Part shown: one piece after another, positions 33,198 to 45,160 of the stretch
Layout of the letters: each line of letters opens with the position of its first letter
How positions within the stretch are numbered: the first letter of the stretch is position 1
Assembly (NCBI GenBank): GCA_025531455.1
Contig: JAMYHL010000012.1
Span: forward strand, 558,001-622,000
From: Apiotrichum sp. Y4204
Taxonomy: Eukaryota > Basidiomycota > Tremellomycetes > Trichosporonales > Trichosporonaceae
Length of the DNA: 64,000 nucleotides
Reading direction: 5' to 3'
Made by a program: the position numbers and the translations under genes
Notes under the pieces: model-generated
Database searches by the model: none
What the model saw: only the letters and a program-made list of their open reading frames with translations
What the model was told of the DNA's origin: nothing

Positions 33198-35097
33198 GGT
33201 GGTTGTGTTTGTGTTTGTGTGGTGGGTGGGATCACAGAGGGTGGTAGACGATAAGCGACACTTCCGCTTTGATAATATAACAGAGAATCTTCCCGGATAT
33301 CCCCAGCCCAGCAAAACACATGCGCCGCTCCTCCCGTGCCAAGTGTGGCTTGCCAGCTTGCCAGCTATTGCCAGCTTGCCCGCATTCTCCCCAGGATCCC
33401 ATGCCATGTCCAGCCCACTGCTGGGTGGTGCAGATTTTGCGACGATGTCCGATCTCCGTGCTGAACAATAAACGCGTCGGTGGCTTACGCGAACTGCAAA
33501 ACCTTGGTGCGGATCAATTCGGCCTTGGTGGTTCTGTAGATCACTCCCAGGGACACATTTGCGGCTGTCCGTGCCGCAACAGCGAGTCAACGAGAGCGAA
33601 CAAAGTCCCTGCGCTCCTGCAGTGCGGCCTGGAATTACGGGCTATGATCCTACGACACACAGGCAGACCTACCGCCTGCGCCGGGGATTGGTGCGCAGGC
33701 TTAGGCCGAGATGTTCTGCATATGCCGCACATGAGGGCACGTGTCTGAATCTCTCCGCTAAGCCGAGCCAGGCCGAGACCCCCACAGTGAGCGACCTCCG
33801 AGGTGGCCGGCTTCTAGCACATCGTAGATAGAGACCCTGATGGACAAGCTGCCAAGCCCACATGCTCACAGGTCTCAGGACTGCTGCATACTGGCTTCAG
33901 CGCTTCAGAGTGATGTAGCCGGCATTTTGACTGTCATTATCTGTGGGTGCCGCAGTAACGTTATCGCCCCTTAATCCCCAGCGCTCCATACCACCTGCCT
34001 GGGGTGCATTTCCGTCCATCTCCGTCCAGTCCGTGGGTTACCTATGGGCTGCTCCATGGATCATTGCTTGCCATTCTGTACGCATTCTCCTCCAGGTCTG
34101 ATATTTGGTATTCAGGGAGCCGCACGATGAACCACGAACCAAGTCATGCTTCCGGAACTGCGTTATGCTAGTCCGTTGCGGGATACCATCACTAATTGAC
34201 TGACAGGCTGCAGGTTAATGACGATAGAGAAATTTGCGCAACACGGAGAAGGATGCCGACGGGTCCCGACTCGGTGAGCCCCCGCCCCACACAGCCTGCA
34301 GCCTTGGCCACCGTGCACACCCTGGCCAGCTTGACATCGGCCGCCTGTACAGCTCCAGTGTACGCTCCTTGCGCGTTCGAGGTGAGGAGGCGGAGATACG
34401 CTCCCCGCTCGTGTACCGATATCCGTCATCGCGGGTTTGTACGGCTGATAAGACGCCAATCGGGCTGAATGGCCTGTCACATGCCTCGGAGCAAGAAAGG
34501 TAGGCGCACAGCTTGGCATTGGGTCTCTACAGTTGCGATATTGCTGTCGTGCTACCGTGCAGAGGGGGTTTTTGTAGCGGTCCACGGCGATCCCTTGCGG
34601 TTCCTTGATCCAAATCCATGATTATTGATTCACCGCCACGCATAACGGGAACAACAACGCTCGTAAGACGCCGGGATCTCTAAATGATCTACTCCGGTCC
34701 TGCATTGTCCGAGATTGCGATCCCGACCGTGCCGATACCCAGTAGTGGCTGTTTGGTGTCGGCTGCTAAGATTGCGATCCACTCTCGACTCGCAGGAACG
34801 TCAATGACTGGAGGACGACTTCGCAGGATCGAGTGATACCGCGGGTCAAGGGGGATTAACGTGCTTCAGTGGATGAACGGTGAGCGTTGGGTACATACTC
34901 TGATACTGTAGTTCCACAAATGCGTCTAAATGATTACGCGGGAGAACTCCAGTGTCCGGCACAATCTCACTTCAGGATATGCAAGGTGTCAGTGTCAACC
35001 AAGTGCATCCATCGCCCACGCGTCGCTTCGCGTCAAGCGTCAATGCCATGCTTCCCGGTGTACCTCTACTCCACACAAGCTGCTATCCATACATGTT
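33198..35097. other. 1.9-kb stretch without a supported gene
   Basis: Promoter of the 203-aa gene at the left, 3' flank of COG2 at the right. No tRNA, repeat or coding signal found between them. Confidence 0.4.
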
Positions 35098-37326
35098 CTA
35101 CTCATCCGCGCGATCCAAAACATCCCTCAGCTCGGTCCAAGTAGGCAAGGCCTCGACCTCAACGCCGAGGGAGCGCGCATCCTTCGCGAGCGCCTCGACG
35201 TCCGTAATCCGCTGCTTACGAAGGCGCTCGTCGACTTCTGCGTCTGGCGTCGACGCGCTGCCGGTACCGAAGAGGGAGAAGCCCGATTTCTGCGACTTGC
35301 GGTTCCGTCGCACGAGGTCCTCTGTCCGCCGCACGGCAGCGAGGATACTCGCAAACTGCCCCAGGACGTGAGCGACCACAGCCGTCGACCACTGCTGCTT
35401 GTGTTCTGCCGCGAGACCGGGCCGCGCGTCGAAGAACACGTGCAAAGGCTTGAGGAGCGTCGGGATAAAGTATGATGGCGTGATGTTTTTCGGTGCGGAA
35501 GTTCGGATCTGCGACGCCACAGAACGCACTGCCTTGACAGGCTCGGCGCAGCGGCGCTGGAGGATACCAATAATGCGGTCCGCAAACGGCGTAGTGTTCA
35601 GCTCGACCGGAAAGCCGCCGAGCTCGGCGAGGAGCGCGTTGTCGTCTATCCGGACACGCAGGGCGTCCATGTCCTCCACGGCAGAAGCGGCAAATTTGAG
35701 CGCAGTCTCGTCCTCGTCCTCGCCCTTGAACCCTGCAAGTGCGGTTTGAAGCCATGAGGCGTACCGCGAGAGGATCTGGAGCGCGAGACGCCAGAAGCGG
35801 TGCGAGAGCTCCGGGAGGTAGATCTCGGGCGCCCAGCATTGCCGGAATGCGTCCCATGCCGCTGCGGACTGCTGGAGGGCAAATCCAGAGCCGGAGGCTG
35901 CTGGCGCGCTGGGCTGCGCGAGGGCTCCCTCGAACGCCGTGACAATCTCCTTCCACCGCAGCTGGAAGTACACTGGCAGCTGCCAGCGGCGCTCAAACGC
36001 GGCGTATGAATCAGATGCGCGCATGGCGAGCACGGCGTCCTCTGTCCGCGCGTAAGTCTCAAAGAGGGTCATGAATTTGTGTGTCGTGGTGTAGTGCTTG
36101 TGAAGCTCGTCAGGACGGCCAGCAGCGAAGATGATGTGTCCGAGATTGTCGGTGATCGCGACGCCGACTTCGGGCCAGAGGACACGGGAGAAGAAGTCGA
36201 ATTCTGGAGAGACGGCGTGCGCAATGGTCAGGAGTGGGAGGTATGTCTCGATGTGTGCCAGGACCTTGTTGTACACTGCTGCCAGCGCCGAGTCTTCCGT
36301 CAGGCGGTTGTGCTTGTCGAAGCCGCGAAGCCCCGGTGTGGTGGGTGCGGTGGGAGTCGAAGGGGCAGTAAGCGCTGCCGGGATGACATTGCGCACGCAA
36401 AACGCACGGATGGCTTTGCGGACGACATCCTCTGCCTCGCTCCACCCCTCGACGAGATCGTACGTCTTGAGACACTGCTTGAGCGCTGCCTCATCCTTGG
36501 CCTCGAGCGCTGCGGTTAGGATCGAGTTGAGGTCACCGCTCAGCCGTGTGCGAATGGCGTTGATCCGCGGCGACACGCTCTCGACAATCGCGCACCCCTC
36601 CGCAGCCGCCTTGTCACGCAGATACACCAGCTGCGTGTACTCGCCCGCAAGGCGCGGTACCACTTTGCTGCTGCTGCTCTCCTGCAAGCTCTCGGCGCGG
36701 GTTAACACGTCGAACAGCCGTTGTAGGAGATCCAAAAGCGCCTTCTCCTCCCGCAAAGCAGCGCGCTCATCCAACTTGGCCTGAACTGCGTCTTGGTGAG
36801 TCTTGAGAACGTCGCGAACGGCCTGCTTGTCAGAAAAGAAACAAAAAGGCGACGCGGACTTCTATCAGGTTTCAGATATTCCAACATGGCGGACCAGTAG
36901 CATGACTGGTGTTCGCTGCTCCACTGCTTAACTTCTTCGCAGCGATGACAATACGCTATAGCCCCCGTTGTGGATACTCACAGTGACATCGGCTCGGAGC
37001 TGGCCTAACGGCTTCTTCAACCGCTTCAACCGTTCATTCTCGCCTCTCAACCCCGTCCCAAGCGAGATAAACTCCTCATAATCGTCATTAATGAGCTGCA
37101 CGAGCTCTTCCCTGAGCACGCCAAGATACTCTCTCAACTCGGCGCGCAGCTCGTCGAGCGGAATGTGGATGCGCGAGAGGAGGAACGCGTCGACATCGAA
37201 TGTCGGCGCTAGGAGCAGCGGGTGGTTGTGGCTTAGCGGGAGGAGGGAGGGGAGGTCGAGCGAGTGGCCCACCGTCGAGGAGCCGGAGGGCGAGTCCGCG
37301 CGTGGCGGTTCGGCGTCGTCGGCCAT
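35098..37326 (-). CDS. COG2: Conserved oligomeric Golgi complex subunit 2
   Basis: Exons 37326-36982 and 36822-35098 give 689 residues. The N-terminal signature LPLSHNHPLLLAPTFDVDAFL, then SRIHIPLDELRAELREYL, LINDDYEEFISLGTGLRGE and RLKRLKKPLGQLRADVT, is typical of COG2. The long helical C-terminal part (for example LPVYFQLRWKEIV) fits the family's helical bundle. The complex tethers retrograde vesicles at the Golgi; COG2 belongs to lobe A with COG1, 3 and 4. The 159-nt intron 1 is long for this window. The start ATG begins MADDAEPPRADS; the first 20 residues are acidic and Ser-rich. Divergent to COX20, 335 bp apart. Confidence 0.92.
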
Positions 37327-37661
37327 CGGAGGCGTGTCGTGGGATGATATCTGTCAATCTGCACGAGCTACACACCTCGACCTTTCTGGCCCATGACGAC
37401 GAGCGCGACGAGGACCTCGAGCGTGGCGGGCGGACAACGGACCGCACTCCGTGTCTCAGCTTCCTTGATAATATCACGTGACCTAACCCTTGCTACAGCT
37501 TCAGCTTGGAGCAACCCATCTCGGCCTCGGCACTCTCACCGACTTTTCGGGACCATACTCACCACGACGTAACAAGTACTGTATCGCGCGCGTCGAAATC
37601 GATAGCGAACAACGAACAACCTCGGCACTTCCTAGTTCTCATACTCGCTCTATTCTCCGCC
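37327..37661. promoter_or_regulatory. Divergent COG2-COX20 promoter
   Basis: 335 bp with no TATA element on either strand; GC-rich toward COG2 and pyrimidine-rich toward COX20. Typical of constitutive gene pairs. Confidence 0.45.
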
Positions 37662-38537
37662 ATGGCCGAGAACAAGCCCACGCTCAACATCCCCGCGGGG
37701 AACAGCCCCGTTACGCCCGAGTCGGGCGCGCCCGTCGCGCCGACGCGGTATATCAATGGCGAGGAGGCGTCGACGGCTGATTACAAGGCTGCGATTTCGG
37801 TGAGTGGCGAGGGCCAGTAGCTCGGCTGGAAATAGTACTATCTGTCTGGGGAGCGACCCAGGCTTGCTACACCGCTAGGCAACGTATGCCGAGCGGTCCT
37901 CTGCACACCTGTACTTCTCGCCGACAGCACCTATCCACCAGCATCAGCACCAGTACCAGCCCGTTTCCCGCTCTTCCTCTAACTCTACAGAGCATAAAGC
38001 CCATTGAGGACTTCAAGAACCTCGGCCAGGTACCCTGCGCGCGCGACTCGCTGCTGTACGCGATTGGCGGCGGCACTGCGATCGGTGCGGTGCGGTTCAT
38101 TGGCAGCCAGCGTGAGTGTTGCGGCGGGGCTCAGAAGGATGAGTGGCTTGTCTTCCACCAGTGACCAGTGATTGCCGGTCTGCTGTAAACCCACCAGTAT
38201 CCGTTACCCCACCTATCCGTGCCCCGGGCCTACGCCCAGGTATGCTGACGACAGGGCCCAAGAGCGCAGCCAACTGGGCGGTCGCGGCGTTCTGCGGAAT
38301 CGCCATCGCCACCTGGTGAGTGACATAGCCTGCAATGCTTCCCAGAGTTACAGAAGTTGCTAACTATTTAGGGAGACATGTAACTCTGCGCGGGAGAAGG
38401 AGCTGGCGCAGATGCGTCTGATCCAGGAGCGGTTCCCGCACCGTCATGTGTCCAACCTCAAGGCGCGGGGCGCCGACTGGACGCCGCCGCCGAGCAGCAC
38501 GGCGCACCCCGAGGGAAGCGCAGAGCGGCAGGTGTAG
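37662..38537 (+). CDS. COX20: Cytochrome c oxidase assembly protein COX20 (FAM36A)
   Basis: Exons 37662-37799, 37991-38111, 38255-38315 and 38372-38537 give 161 residues. Two short membrane segments, SLLYAIGGGTAIGAVRFI and NWAVAAFCGIAIATW, are joined by a small loop, as in COX20, with the family's CARDSLLY before the first and a charged helix (REKELAQMRLIQERF) after the second. COX20 sits in the mitochondrial inner membrane and chaperones newly made Cox2 during assembly of complex IV. The N-terminal 46 residues, encoded by exon 1, are Pro/Ala-rich and poorly conserved. Two introns are long for this window (191 and 143 nt). Converges on GSP1, 406 bp apart. Confidence 0.88.
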
Positions 38538-38943
38538 AAGAGCTAGGAGGGTAGAATATTGCATGCACAATTCATTGATAATTGGGAGCGAGGAGAGCGT
38601 ACCACACCAGACACCTGTGCAGTGATCTTTCCAAGCGCAATCACTCCAGCTCGGGTCAGATATTGAGAAAGAGACAGTCCGGTCTCGTCTGAGGAAGACT
38701 TGCATAACACAGTCGGCTACGGAGATCTATGGAAAGAAGACTACGGAAATCTATGGACTCTTGACCCTGTAAGGTCAACACGGCTCACTCCTCGATCAGC
38801 TCACTCCCCACATCAGCAGCACCATTTCGATATCTTGAATTTGAGATCAGTAGCATGCAGAGATTCATGGCTCGACACATGACTACACAACTATGAGGCG
38901 CCGATTGTCGTTGCGGCGTAAATGCGGAAGGGATGGAAGCACT
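38538..38943. other. Convergent 3' flanks of COX20 and GSP1
   Basis: AT-richer than its surroundings. A near-repeat GGAGATCTATGGA / GGAAATCTATGGA lies around 38719-38758. No gene seen. Confidence 0.5.
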
Positions 38944-40634
38944 CTAAAGGTCGTCGTCCTCGTCGGGGAGAGGGGCATTCAGCGCGTCCTGGAGGTCGCG
39001 CTCGATCTGCGCCTTGGTCTCCTCCGAGACCACAACGTCGGGCGGGGCAAGGGCAGCCTCGGCAACGAACTCGAGCTGCTGGTTGCCAACGAGCTTACGG
39101 GCGAGCCAGAGGAAGGGCTTCTCGAAGTTGTAGTTGGACTTGGCCGAGATCTCGAAGTACTGGAGGTTCTCTGGATTCGTCAGCATTTGCCACCTGGTGG
39201 TCAAGGCAGTTTCTTAGCGGACTCACTCTTGCGGTGGAAGGTGACGCTAGCGGTCTTCACCTTGCGCTCCTGTAAGGGTTAGCCAGAGATCAAAGCAAAA
39301 AAAAAAAAAAACCCATCTCATTCGAACCCACCTTGACGTCGACCTTGTTGCCGCAGAGAACGATGGGGATGTTCTCGCAGACACGCTCGAGGTCACGGTA
39401 CCAGTTGGGGACGTTCTTGTAGGTGATACGCGAGGTAACGTCGAACATGATGATGCCGCACTGGCCCTGGATGTAGTAGCCATCACGGAGACCACCGAAC
39501 TTCTCCTGGCCAGCGGTGTCCCAGACGTTGAAGCAGATGGTACCCTGCGAATGTTAGTATGTGCGATTAAGGTCTTATAAAGACTGTTGGGATAGTTGGA
39601 CGGCGCGCAGTGGTGAGGAGAGGTGCCCACGTGAGGTATGCAGCGGCCAGTCCTAATGAATTCGGACGAGCCGGTTCGGCCAGACATCTTGATCGGAACC
39701 AAGAAATTCGCAGAACCGCTTCATTTCTGGCGAATCCAGGAACATCGTGAGGCCGTAGTGGCAAACGCTCTTTCTCGCGGACTGAACCTGGTCATTGTGT
39801 CCCTCACAAGTTCGAGAGCTCATAGCCGCGCCGTTCGCGATGCTAAAGAGTCACGCTCGTCGTTGTGGTCTGGGGCGGCACGGATACAAGGCCGCGTGCG
39901 CTGGGTATCCGCTTGAAAGATATCGCGGCCCAAACACTATCCACTGGACCCAGCACGTCGCAGGCACTGCTCAACCACATTCAACGCCCGCGGTGTGGAT
40001 TCTTCGTCATACGATACGCACGTAAGAGGTCTGGAACTTGAGGGGGTGAACCTCGACACCGAGGGTCGCTGGTCTCTGTTAGCATGTTTCGTCATGAAGG
40101 CCCGAGTATGACGATAACGTACCAATGTACTTCTTCTCGAACTCGCCTGAGGCGGTCAGCATACAAATCTCTGATGCACGCCGGGGTGCAAGGGTCTACA
40201 CACCGGTAAGGTGGCGCTTGACGAAGGTGGTCTGTGTACGTGTCAGCCACTGCAAGTGCTCGGTGTTTTGCGCCGTAACGGAGTCCAGGGAGCTCCACTC
40301 ACCTTGCCTGTAGGATAGCAAAAATGCGAAGAACGTGTCAGTATGGGCGTTGCGTTTGTAGCGTCAAGTTTGCGTACCCTGTGGCCGTGTCAGCGACTAT
40401 CCAAGCGGTTCCACTTCAAGGTGTGTGATCCTGAGAGGCGAGAATAAAGAACGGATGGCGAAGAATGCAGGTGGAATAGACGGGCAAAGAGCATGCGCGA
40501 GCTTTGTGTCCAATCACCAACCCAACACTCTGAGTTCCTCGCTCGCAGTCGACTGAACCACAGAATTTACTTACGGTTCCACCGTCACCACAGAGGACGA
40601 GCTTGAAGGTAGCGGCCACGGGGTCGTTGGACAT
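38944..40634 (-). CDS. GSP1: Ran GTPase (GSP1) with predicted 1-nt and 5-nt exons
   Basis: Small GTPase of nuclear transport and spindle assembly. Nine exons, 40634-40575, 40378, 40307-40303, 40231-40204, 40146-40123, 40068-40022, 39544-39332, 39269-39227 and 39170-38944, total 648 nt, 215 residues. Motifs: P-loop GDGGTGKTT (16-24), effector segment around [26 protein letters not shown], and the acidic ending DEDDDL typical of Ran. Between ACC of exon 1 and the GCAAG exon one G is needed to make GGC. It is supplied by a canonical acceptor-G-donor at 40380-40376, CACAG/G/GTACGC, with a CTGAC branch point 10-15 nt upstream. No other AGGGT exists in that interval. Intron 6 (40021-39545) is 477 nt, the longest here. 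An A/T run (39297-39311) lies in intron 7. Confidence 0.93.
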
Positions 40635-41444
40635 TTTTGATTAGTGGTGAAGGGGGGAGACGTAAAGAGAGTGTTTTTGTGTAGAGGGAGAATAGGAAAG
40701 AGCAAGAGAGAAGTGCTCGAGTGGTGGCGACGAAAGGAGGTTTTGTGACGACGAGATTCTGTCAGCGTGGTGTGTGGTGGTGGTGCCAGTTGGTGGTGAT
40801 TTTGTGCCTTCCTCTCTGCCTCCGCTCCCCCCCAAGCCAGCCAGCCAGACCAGAGCCAGGGCATACACACCACACACAGGGCCCGAGTGTGGTCACTGCA
40901 GCACCTTCCCCCCATGCATTCCTCAACCACAGCCTCTTGCATCTTAGTCAGCAGAAACGCAATGCTTTCATGCTATCATGCATGCATGCATACGCAGTAT
41001 GCGTACCATTGTCCTTGCCACACATTCCCTTTCTGAACTACAACTCTTTTTCTTCAGACCTCGTCACGAAACAGCACAAACATGGTGACGAGAGAGGGCT
41101 GGCAAGCAAGCGCGCGCGTCAATGGTAACAGCGCCAGTGTTTGGATCCACACCCACTCTCCAGGCTGAACAAGCAAAATGCACCAGAATTTTATTTTTCT
41201 AGTCCCTTCTTTTTATCCATTTTCTCCCGTTTTCTTCTTTTGAGTGGAGCGGAATCACGTGACATGCATCCGACCTCCACCTCTTGTTCTGTTTGTGCTA
41301 CCTTCCCTCCTTTGGTCCCCCAGGTTGTTCGGAGAATGATCGGATTTCCTCAACTTGTCTGATCGATTCTTGTCCATCACCTACATCTCTATCATTGTCA
41401 CCCTTTGGACATTGTAACATATCCTGATCTGCCACGATACAGAT
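40635..41444. promoter_or_regulatory. Divergent GSP1-XAP5 upstream region
   Basis: 810 bp. The GSP1 side is purine-rich on the plus strand, meaning a CT-rich leader on the transcript strand. A CATGCATGCATG motif lies at about 40978-40990. No gene supported. Confidence 0.45.
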
Positions 41445-42745
41445 ATGGCAGCAAACGGCTTAGAAGAGCTACCGCGCTCGTCCTCCGGCATGGTGAGCTT
41501 GCTCGCAGCCGACCAAGCTCATCGTCAGGTATCGCAGAATGAACGGAGAAAGGAAGACGCAGCAGCGAAGGTTAGTCGCCCTCTCTATACTTACCTACAC
41601 TCGCTGACTCGTAGGAACCTCAACTCGATTACACGCCTGGAAAATTCAAATCCACAGCCGAGAGTATCGATGAACAGCTGATCAAGTCGACCGTCGGACT
41701 CGTTACCCTCGAGGACTTCCGGAAGACCAAGGAGGAGATCGAGGAAGAACAGCGCAAGCTTGCGGCCAAGACCGTGGAATCTAAAGCGTAGGTGGAAGCT
41801 AACTGCACGAGTGCTCATGCCCCACAGTGCCAGTGCCAAGCGTGCCAAGAAGCAGAAGAAGAAGGAGCGCTCCAAGCTCTCCTTCATGTTCGATGGGGAG
41901 GGGGAAGACGAGGCTAGCGTTGGGGAGAAACGCCCTCGAGATGAAGATGGTGAGCTTCCCTAAGATACTGGCATAGCTCATTGCAGACTCTGCGGTTGCC
42001 AAAAAGAAGTTTACGAAGAATCCGGACGTCGACACATCGTTTCTTCCTGATCGCGAGCGGGAGGCGGTGGAGCGTGCCGAGCGGGAAGAGCTGCGCAAAA
42101 ACTGGCTTGCTGCCCAGGAGCGCATCAAGGAGGAAATCATCGAGATCACATATTCGTACTGGGACGGCAGCGGACATCGAAAAGTCGTTGACGTGGGTAC
42201 ATCTTCACGGTTATCTTGCTAACCCACCAGTGCAAGAAAGGGGACGACATTGCCGGCTTCCTTGCCAAATGCCGGTCTCAAGTTCCGGAACTACGAGGGA
42301 CCAGCATTGACAATCTGATGTATATCAAGGTGAGGAATGAAACGGATCAGAGCTAATCGGACAGGAAGACCTCATCATCCCTCACGTAGGTGTGGAGAAT
42401 CAACGATACCTAACCCCAGCACTATACATTCTATGACTTTATCATCAATAAAGCGCGCGGGAAATCCGGACCGCTGTTCAACTTCGACGTACACGATGAT
42501 GTGCGCATGTTGGCAGATGCCACAAAGGAAAAGGATGAGAGTCACGCGGGCAAGGTCGTCGAGCGCACCTGGTACAACCGAAATAAGCACGTGAGTCTGC
42601 TGGCTCCGTGATCACACAAAGCTGACATGCAGATCTTCCCCGCCTCTCGGTGGGAGGTGTACGACCCGGACAAGGACTATGGAGGCTACGTGAGTGATAC
42701 AGCATTGGGTGTTGTTCTGTCTAACCTTATCAGAGCATATCGTAG
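41445..42745 (+). CDS. XAP5/FAM50 family nuclear protein
   Basis: Nine exons (41445-41570, 41615-41787, 41828-41949, 41987-42192, 42231-42329, 42365-42385, 42420-42590, 42633-42689, 42734-42745) give 328 residues. N-terminal charged helices include a Lys-rich nuclear-localisation-like [19 protein letters not shown]. The conserved C-terminal XAP5 domain contains [80 protein letters not shown] and a short YSIS end. FAM50A associates with the human spliceosome C complex, so a role in pre-mRNA splicing is likely. Exon 6 is 21 nt and the last coding exon 12 nt. Introns run 34-44 nt. Confidence 0.9.
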
Positions 42746-43553
42746 ATATACGAAGTCTCCTTGTTGCAAATATGTTGTACGATACGTCGAAAGTCAATGC
42801 ATCCTCTTTTAAAGACCAAAAGAATCCAGGCGCTTGTCAATAACAAAGTCAAGACGTATCAGCCTGACAGACCTCTTCTAGACCGCAACGTCTCAGTATC
42901 GCTGCAAGGTCAAGTTGGCAAGGAAACACTATGGAGTTGCGAACTACCCCGAGATTGAGATGACATCGAGAGTCTACGCTGCCCCTCACATCTGCGTGAC
43001 GATGAACGGCGCGTCATGGAGGTTGTGTCAACGAAACTGATGATTCCAACAACACTCGCTCGGCCCGCGGTCTGGATCAGCCATTCCACGATCCGAAGTC
43101 CATATAAATCGCGCAGGTCGACCAGGAATGGCCCTCGACTTAATTCCCTCACGTGTACATGCCAGTACGCGTCTGGCCCAGACGTCCCCAGGATCCAGAA
43201 GTGCAAGAAACCGCTCATGCGGGATATTTCGTCGTCGTCGCTACCATTGACTGCAAAAGTGCGACTTTGACTGGGCTCGCTGTCAGTCTCGCCACACTTG
43301 CCGCCAAACGACAATCGCAGCAACGCTCCTGTATCCCAGCCACACCTCCCTCGTCGCTACCACATCTCCACGACCAGTGGCGAATAGTCCAATGAGTGGC
43401 GTAATGCATTGCTTAGTGTACACCTCTACCTACAGACTCGTACTAGCCCGCGAGAACATTCCAGATAGCGGTAGGGACATGGATCGGGAATAGGGGGTGC
43501 CCTCGCGGCAATTTTTGCTCGTTCAGCAGCCATCAAACACCGATTCTACTCGA
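42746..43553. other. 808-bp interval, possible unrecognised or decayed coding sequence
   Basis: Between the 3' ends of XAP5 and TUF1. A CTGACAGACCTCTTCTAG acceptor-like site (about 42866-42883) precedes an open stretch reading QYRCKVKLARKHYGVANYP, which closes near 43037. No start codon or family can be assigned on either strand. Confidence 0.3.
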
Positions 43554-45160
43554 TTACTCGATGATGGTGTCGACGATACCGGTACCGATGGTGCGGCCGC
43601 CCTCACGGAGGGTGAAGCGGGTTCCGGGCTCGAGGGCAATGTCGGTGACGAGGTCGCCGATGAGCTCGACGTTGTCTCCGGGCATGACGAGCTTCTCGTG
43701 CGCGTCCGGGGTGCCCTCGGGGAAGGTGAGGGCGACGGTCACGTCGGTCGTGCGGATGAAGAGCTGGGGGCGGTAGTTGGCCATGAAGGGAGTAAGACGG
43801 CCACCCTCCTCCTTGGTGAGGACCTGGGAGATTTAGTAACTAGGCAGCAAGGTAGCAACAAGGGCCGCGCAGTGGCTACTCACGTAGATCTGGGCCTTGA
43901 ACTTCTTGACCGACTTGATCGAGCCGGGGGCGGCGAGGACCTGGCCACGGCGGACCTGCTCACGCTTGACACCACGGAGGAGGGCACCCATGTTGTCACC
44001 GGCCTCTCCGCGCTCGAGCTCCTTGTGGAACATCTCAATACCGGTGAGAGTGGTCTTGAAGGTGTTGCCCATGCCGACGACCTCGACCTCGGAACCCTTG
44101 GTGACGGTTCCGCGCTCGACCTTGCCGGTGGCGACGGTTCCACGGCCCGAGATGGAGAAGACGTCCTCGACAAACATGAGGAACGGCTTGTCGAGGTCAC
44201 GCTCGGGGAGGTCGAGCCAGGTGTCGGCGGCCTCCATGAGCTCGGCAATCTTCTGGGCACCACGCTCGGGGTCGCGGCCCTCGAGGGCGGAGAGCGCCGA
44301 GCCCATGACAATGGGGGTGTCGTCGCCGTCGTAGCCGTACTCGGAGAGGAGCTCGCGCATTTCCATCTCGACGAGCTCGAGCATCTCAGGGTCGTCGACC
44401 TGGTCGACCTTGTTGATGAACACAAGGAGCTTCTTGATGCCGACCTGGCGGGCAAGGAGCAGGTGCTCGCGGGTCTGGGGCATCTGGCCGTCGGTAGCCG
44501 AGACGACAATGATCGCGCCGTCGAGCTGAGCCGCACCGGTAATCATGTTCTTGATGTAATCAGCGTGACCGGGGCAGTCAATGTGGGCGTAGTGGCGGTT
44601 GGGGGTCTCGTACTCGACGTGCGAGGTCGAGATGGTGATACCACGCGCCTTCTCTTCGGGCGCCTTGTCAATCTGCGAGTAGTCCATAAACTGGGCGCCA
44701 CCAGCCTCAGCGAGGTGCTTGGTGATCGCGGCAGTGAGCGTCGTCTTGCCGTGGTCGACGTGGCCGATCGTGCCAATGTTGAAGTGCGGCTTGGCACGCG
44801 AGAAACGGCCGCTCGCCTCAGCGTAGCCGCGAACAGCGCCCATCACCGAGGGGGTGAGCATGGCGACGCGGGCAGGCTGGGGGCGCGACGCAAACGTGCG
44901 CGCAGCCTTGGGGGCCGCAGCGAGCGCGCGGGGAGCTGGGGGTCAGCTATCAGGCTCTTCACTTGTGTGCTGTCGTCGAACAAGCCATAGTGCGAAGTGC
45001 GGCATATCGGGGAGTGGGGAGTTTGTCGCGGATCGTAAATCGCATCCTTGCACGTAATCGTCTCCCTTCCATGCACGCACTCTCCACTGTCGCACTCACC
45101 ACGGAGCTCGGCAGTGCGAACGGCGGCGACGAGGCCCGACTGGATCCTGGAGCGGAGCAT
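43554..45160 (-). CDS. TUF1: Mitochondrial elongation factor Tu
   Basis: Exons 45160-45100, 44935-43884 and 43823-43554 give 460 residues. The first ~60 residues are rich in Arg, Ala and Ser with few acids ([14 protein letters not shown], then RTFASRP), a mitochondrial presequence. The GTPase domain has GHVDHGKT, the switch segment [15 protein letters not shown] and NKVD; domains 2 and 3 follow with [15 protein letters not shown] and [13 protein letters not shown]. It delivers aminoacyl-tRNA to mitochondrial ribosomes. Codon choice is strongly biased to C/G endings, as for an abundant protein, which produces a 497-codon antisense open frame. Intron 1, within the presequence, is 164 nt; intron 2 is 60 nt. 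Confidence 0.95.

Noticed and set aside
43497..44990. 497-codon plus-strand open frame over TUF1
   Set aside because: Antisense to EF-Tu; Glu/Asp/Gly/Leu repeats are the complement of biased codons.
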